A stretch of DNA of 64,000 nucleotides, taken from positions 1-64,000 of the forward strand of contig NZ_ATUY01000010.1 in NCBI RefSeq assembly GCF_000420445.1, given 5' to 3'. Below the pieces are notes generated by a model, which saw nothing but the letters and a program-made list of their open reading frames with translations, did not search any database and was not told the DNA's origin. A program made the position numbers and the translations under genes. This document shows positions 63,843 to 64,000 of the stretch, piece after piece. This DNA comes from Actinotignum urinale DSM 15805 (GTDB taxonomy: Bacteria > Actinomycetota > Actinomycetes > Actinomycetales > Actinomycetaceae). Within the stretch, counting starts at the first letter, position 1. Each line of letters opens with the position of its first letter.

Positions 63843-64000
63843 TCACATTAGCTTTTTAACTTCAACAATTCGGGTAGATTCTTTACAACCGAAGGGTGTT
63901 ACCTGATAGATGTCTACCGAATCTGCGTTGTAATCGCGGAGTTGTTGCTGAGCTTCGATGATTTCTTGTTCTACTTTTATCCCTTTTAAGGCAATAAGTG
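63843..64000 (-). CDS. rsmG: 16S rRNA (guanine-N7) methyltransferase RsmG, C-terminal end
   Basis: The frame entering from the right edge reads LIALKGIKVEQEIIEAQQQL, then RDYNADSVDIYQVTPFGCKE and STRIVEVKKLM, and stops at 63843. This is the C-terminal strand-helix-strand of RsmG (GidB), and rsmG-parA-parB is the usual order near oriC. Only the last 52 codons are present. The following 200 bp to parA hold two parS sites. Confidence 0.9.
   Translation of the reverse strand, partial: LIALKGIKVEQEIIEAQQQLRDYNADSVDIYQVTPFGCKESTRIVEVKKLM

Overview
The window looks like part of a chromosome from a moderate-to-low GC actinobacterium, most likely in or near the Actinomycetaceae. Three things point there. 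(1) The right end (50.4-64 kb) has the gene order CCA-adding enzyme (-), NUDIX (+), DUF6049-type secreted protein (+), MviN-type pseudokinase (+), trxB (+), then parB, parA, rsmG (-). This matches the origin-proximal order of actinobacteria (Mycobacterium tuberculosis Rv3907c-Rv3919c). (2) Consensus parS sites (TGTTTCACGTGAAACA) surround parAB. (3) Several genes appear leaderless, and an actinobacterial FHA-HTH protein is present. By synteny, dnaA and oriC should lie just beyond the right edge. I do not name a species.

Layout. 0-2.4 kb: the 5' end of an ISL3-family insertion sequence, two tRNA-Ser genes, a DUF1684 protein, tRNA-Arg and a solo copy of the IS end. 2.4-16.7 kb is a metal block: a FecBCD-type ABC transporter; a DMT permease on the other strand; a complete urease set ureABC-EFGD followed by a His-rich ArsR/SmtB repressor; and a convergent SitABC-type manganese/iron transporter. 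A 0.5 kb gap with three hairpins separates ureABC from ureEFGD. Nickel supply, urease maturation and metal sensing are therefore side by side, and the repressor is probably a nickel or related metal sensor (inference).

16.9-40 kb is mixed. It has several proteins of unknown function (two possibly YbjN-like, one DUF3806-like, one DUF4261-like, one DUF1846, one unrecognised 447-aa protein), the helicase HrpB, a flavodoxin, diaminopimelate dehydrogenase beside a frameshifted TetR gene, an FHA-HTH regulator, queuosine salvage (tgt plus a YhhQ-type transporter), threonine deaminase, an acyltransferase, a proline iminopeptidase, an aldo/keto reductase, a YdcF-like protein and an HD phosphohydrolase.

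40-51.8 kb holds replication, translation and envelope genes: dnaB, a dense cluster of DnaA boxes, a MATE exporter, rpsF-ssb-rpsR-rplI, a class A penicillin-binding protein, an AI-2E-type permease, an MFS exporter and the CCA-adding enzyme. 52-64 kb is the origin-side block. Its striking feature is the absence of murJ: the pseudokinase normally fused to or adjoining MurJ stands alone.

Most notable observations: the DnaA-box cluster at 41.6 kb, away from the expected oriC; the pseudokinase without MurJ; the hairpin-filled split in the urease operon; in-frame tandem repeats that add N/Q/S/H-rich tails or inserts to unrelated proteins; a parS inside parB within a 32-bp perfect palindrome; and a homopolymer frameshift in the TetR gene.
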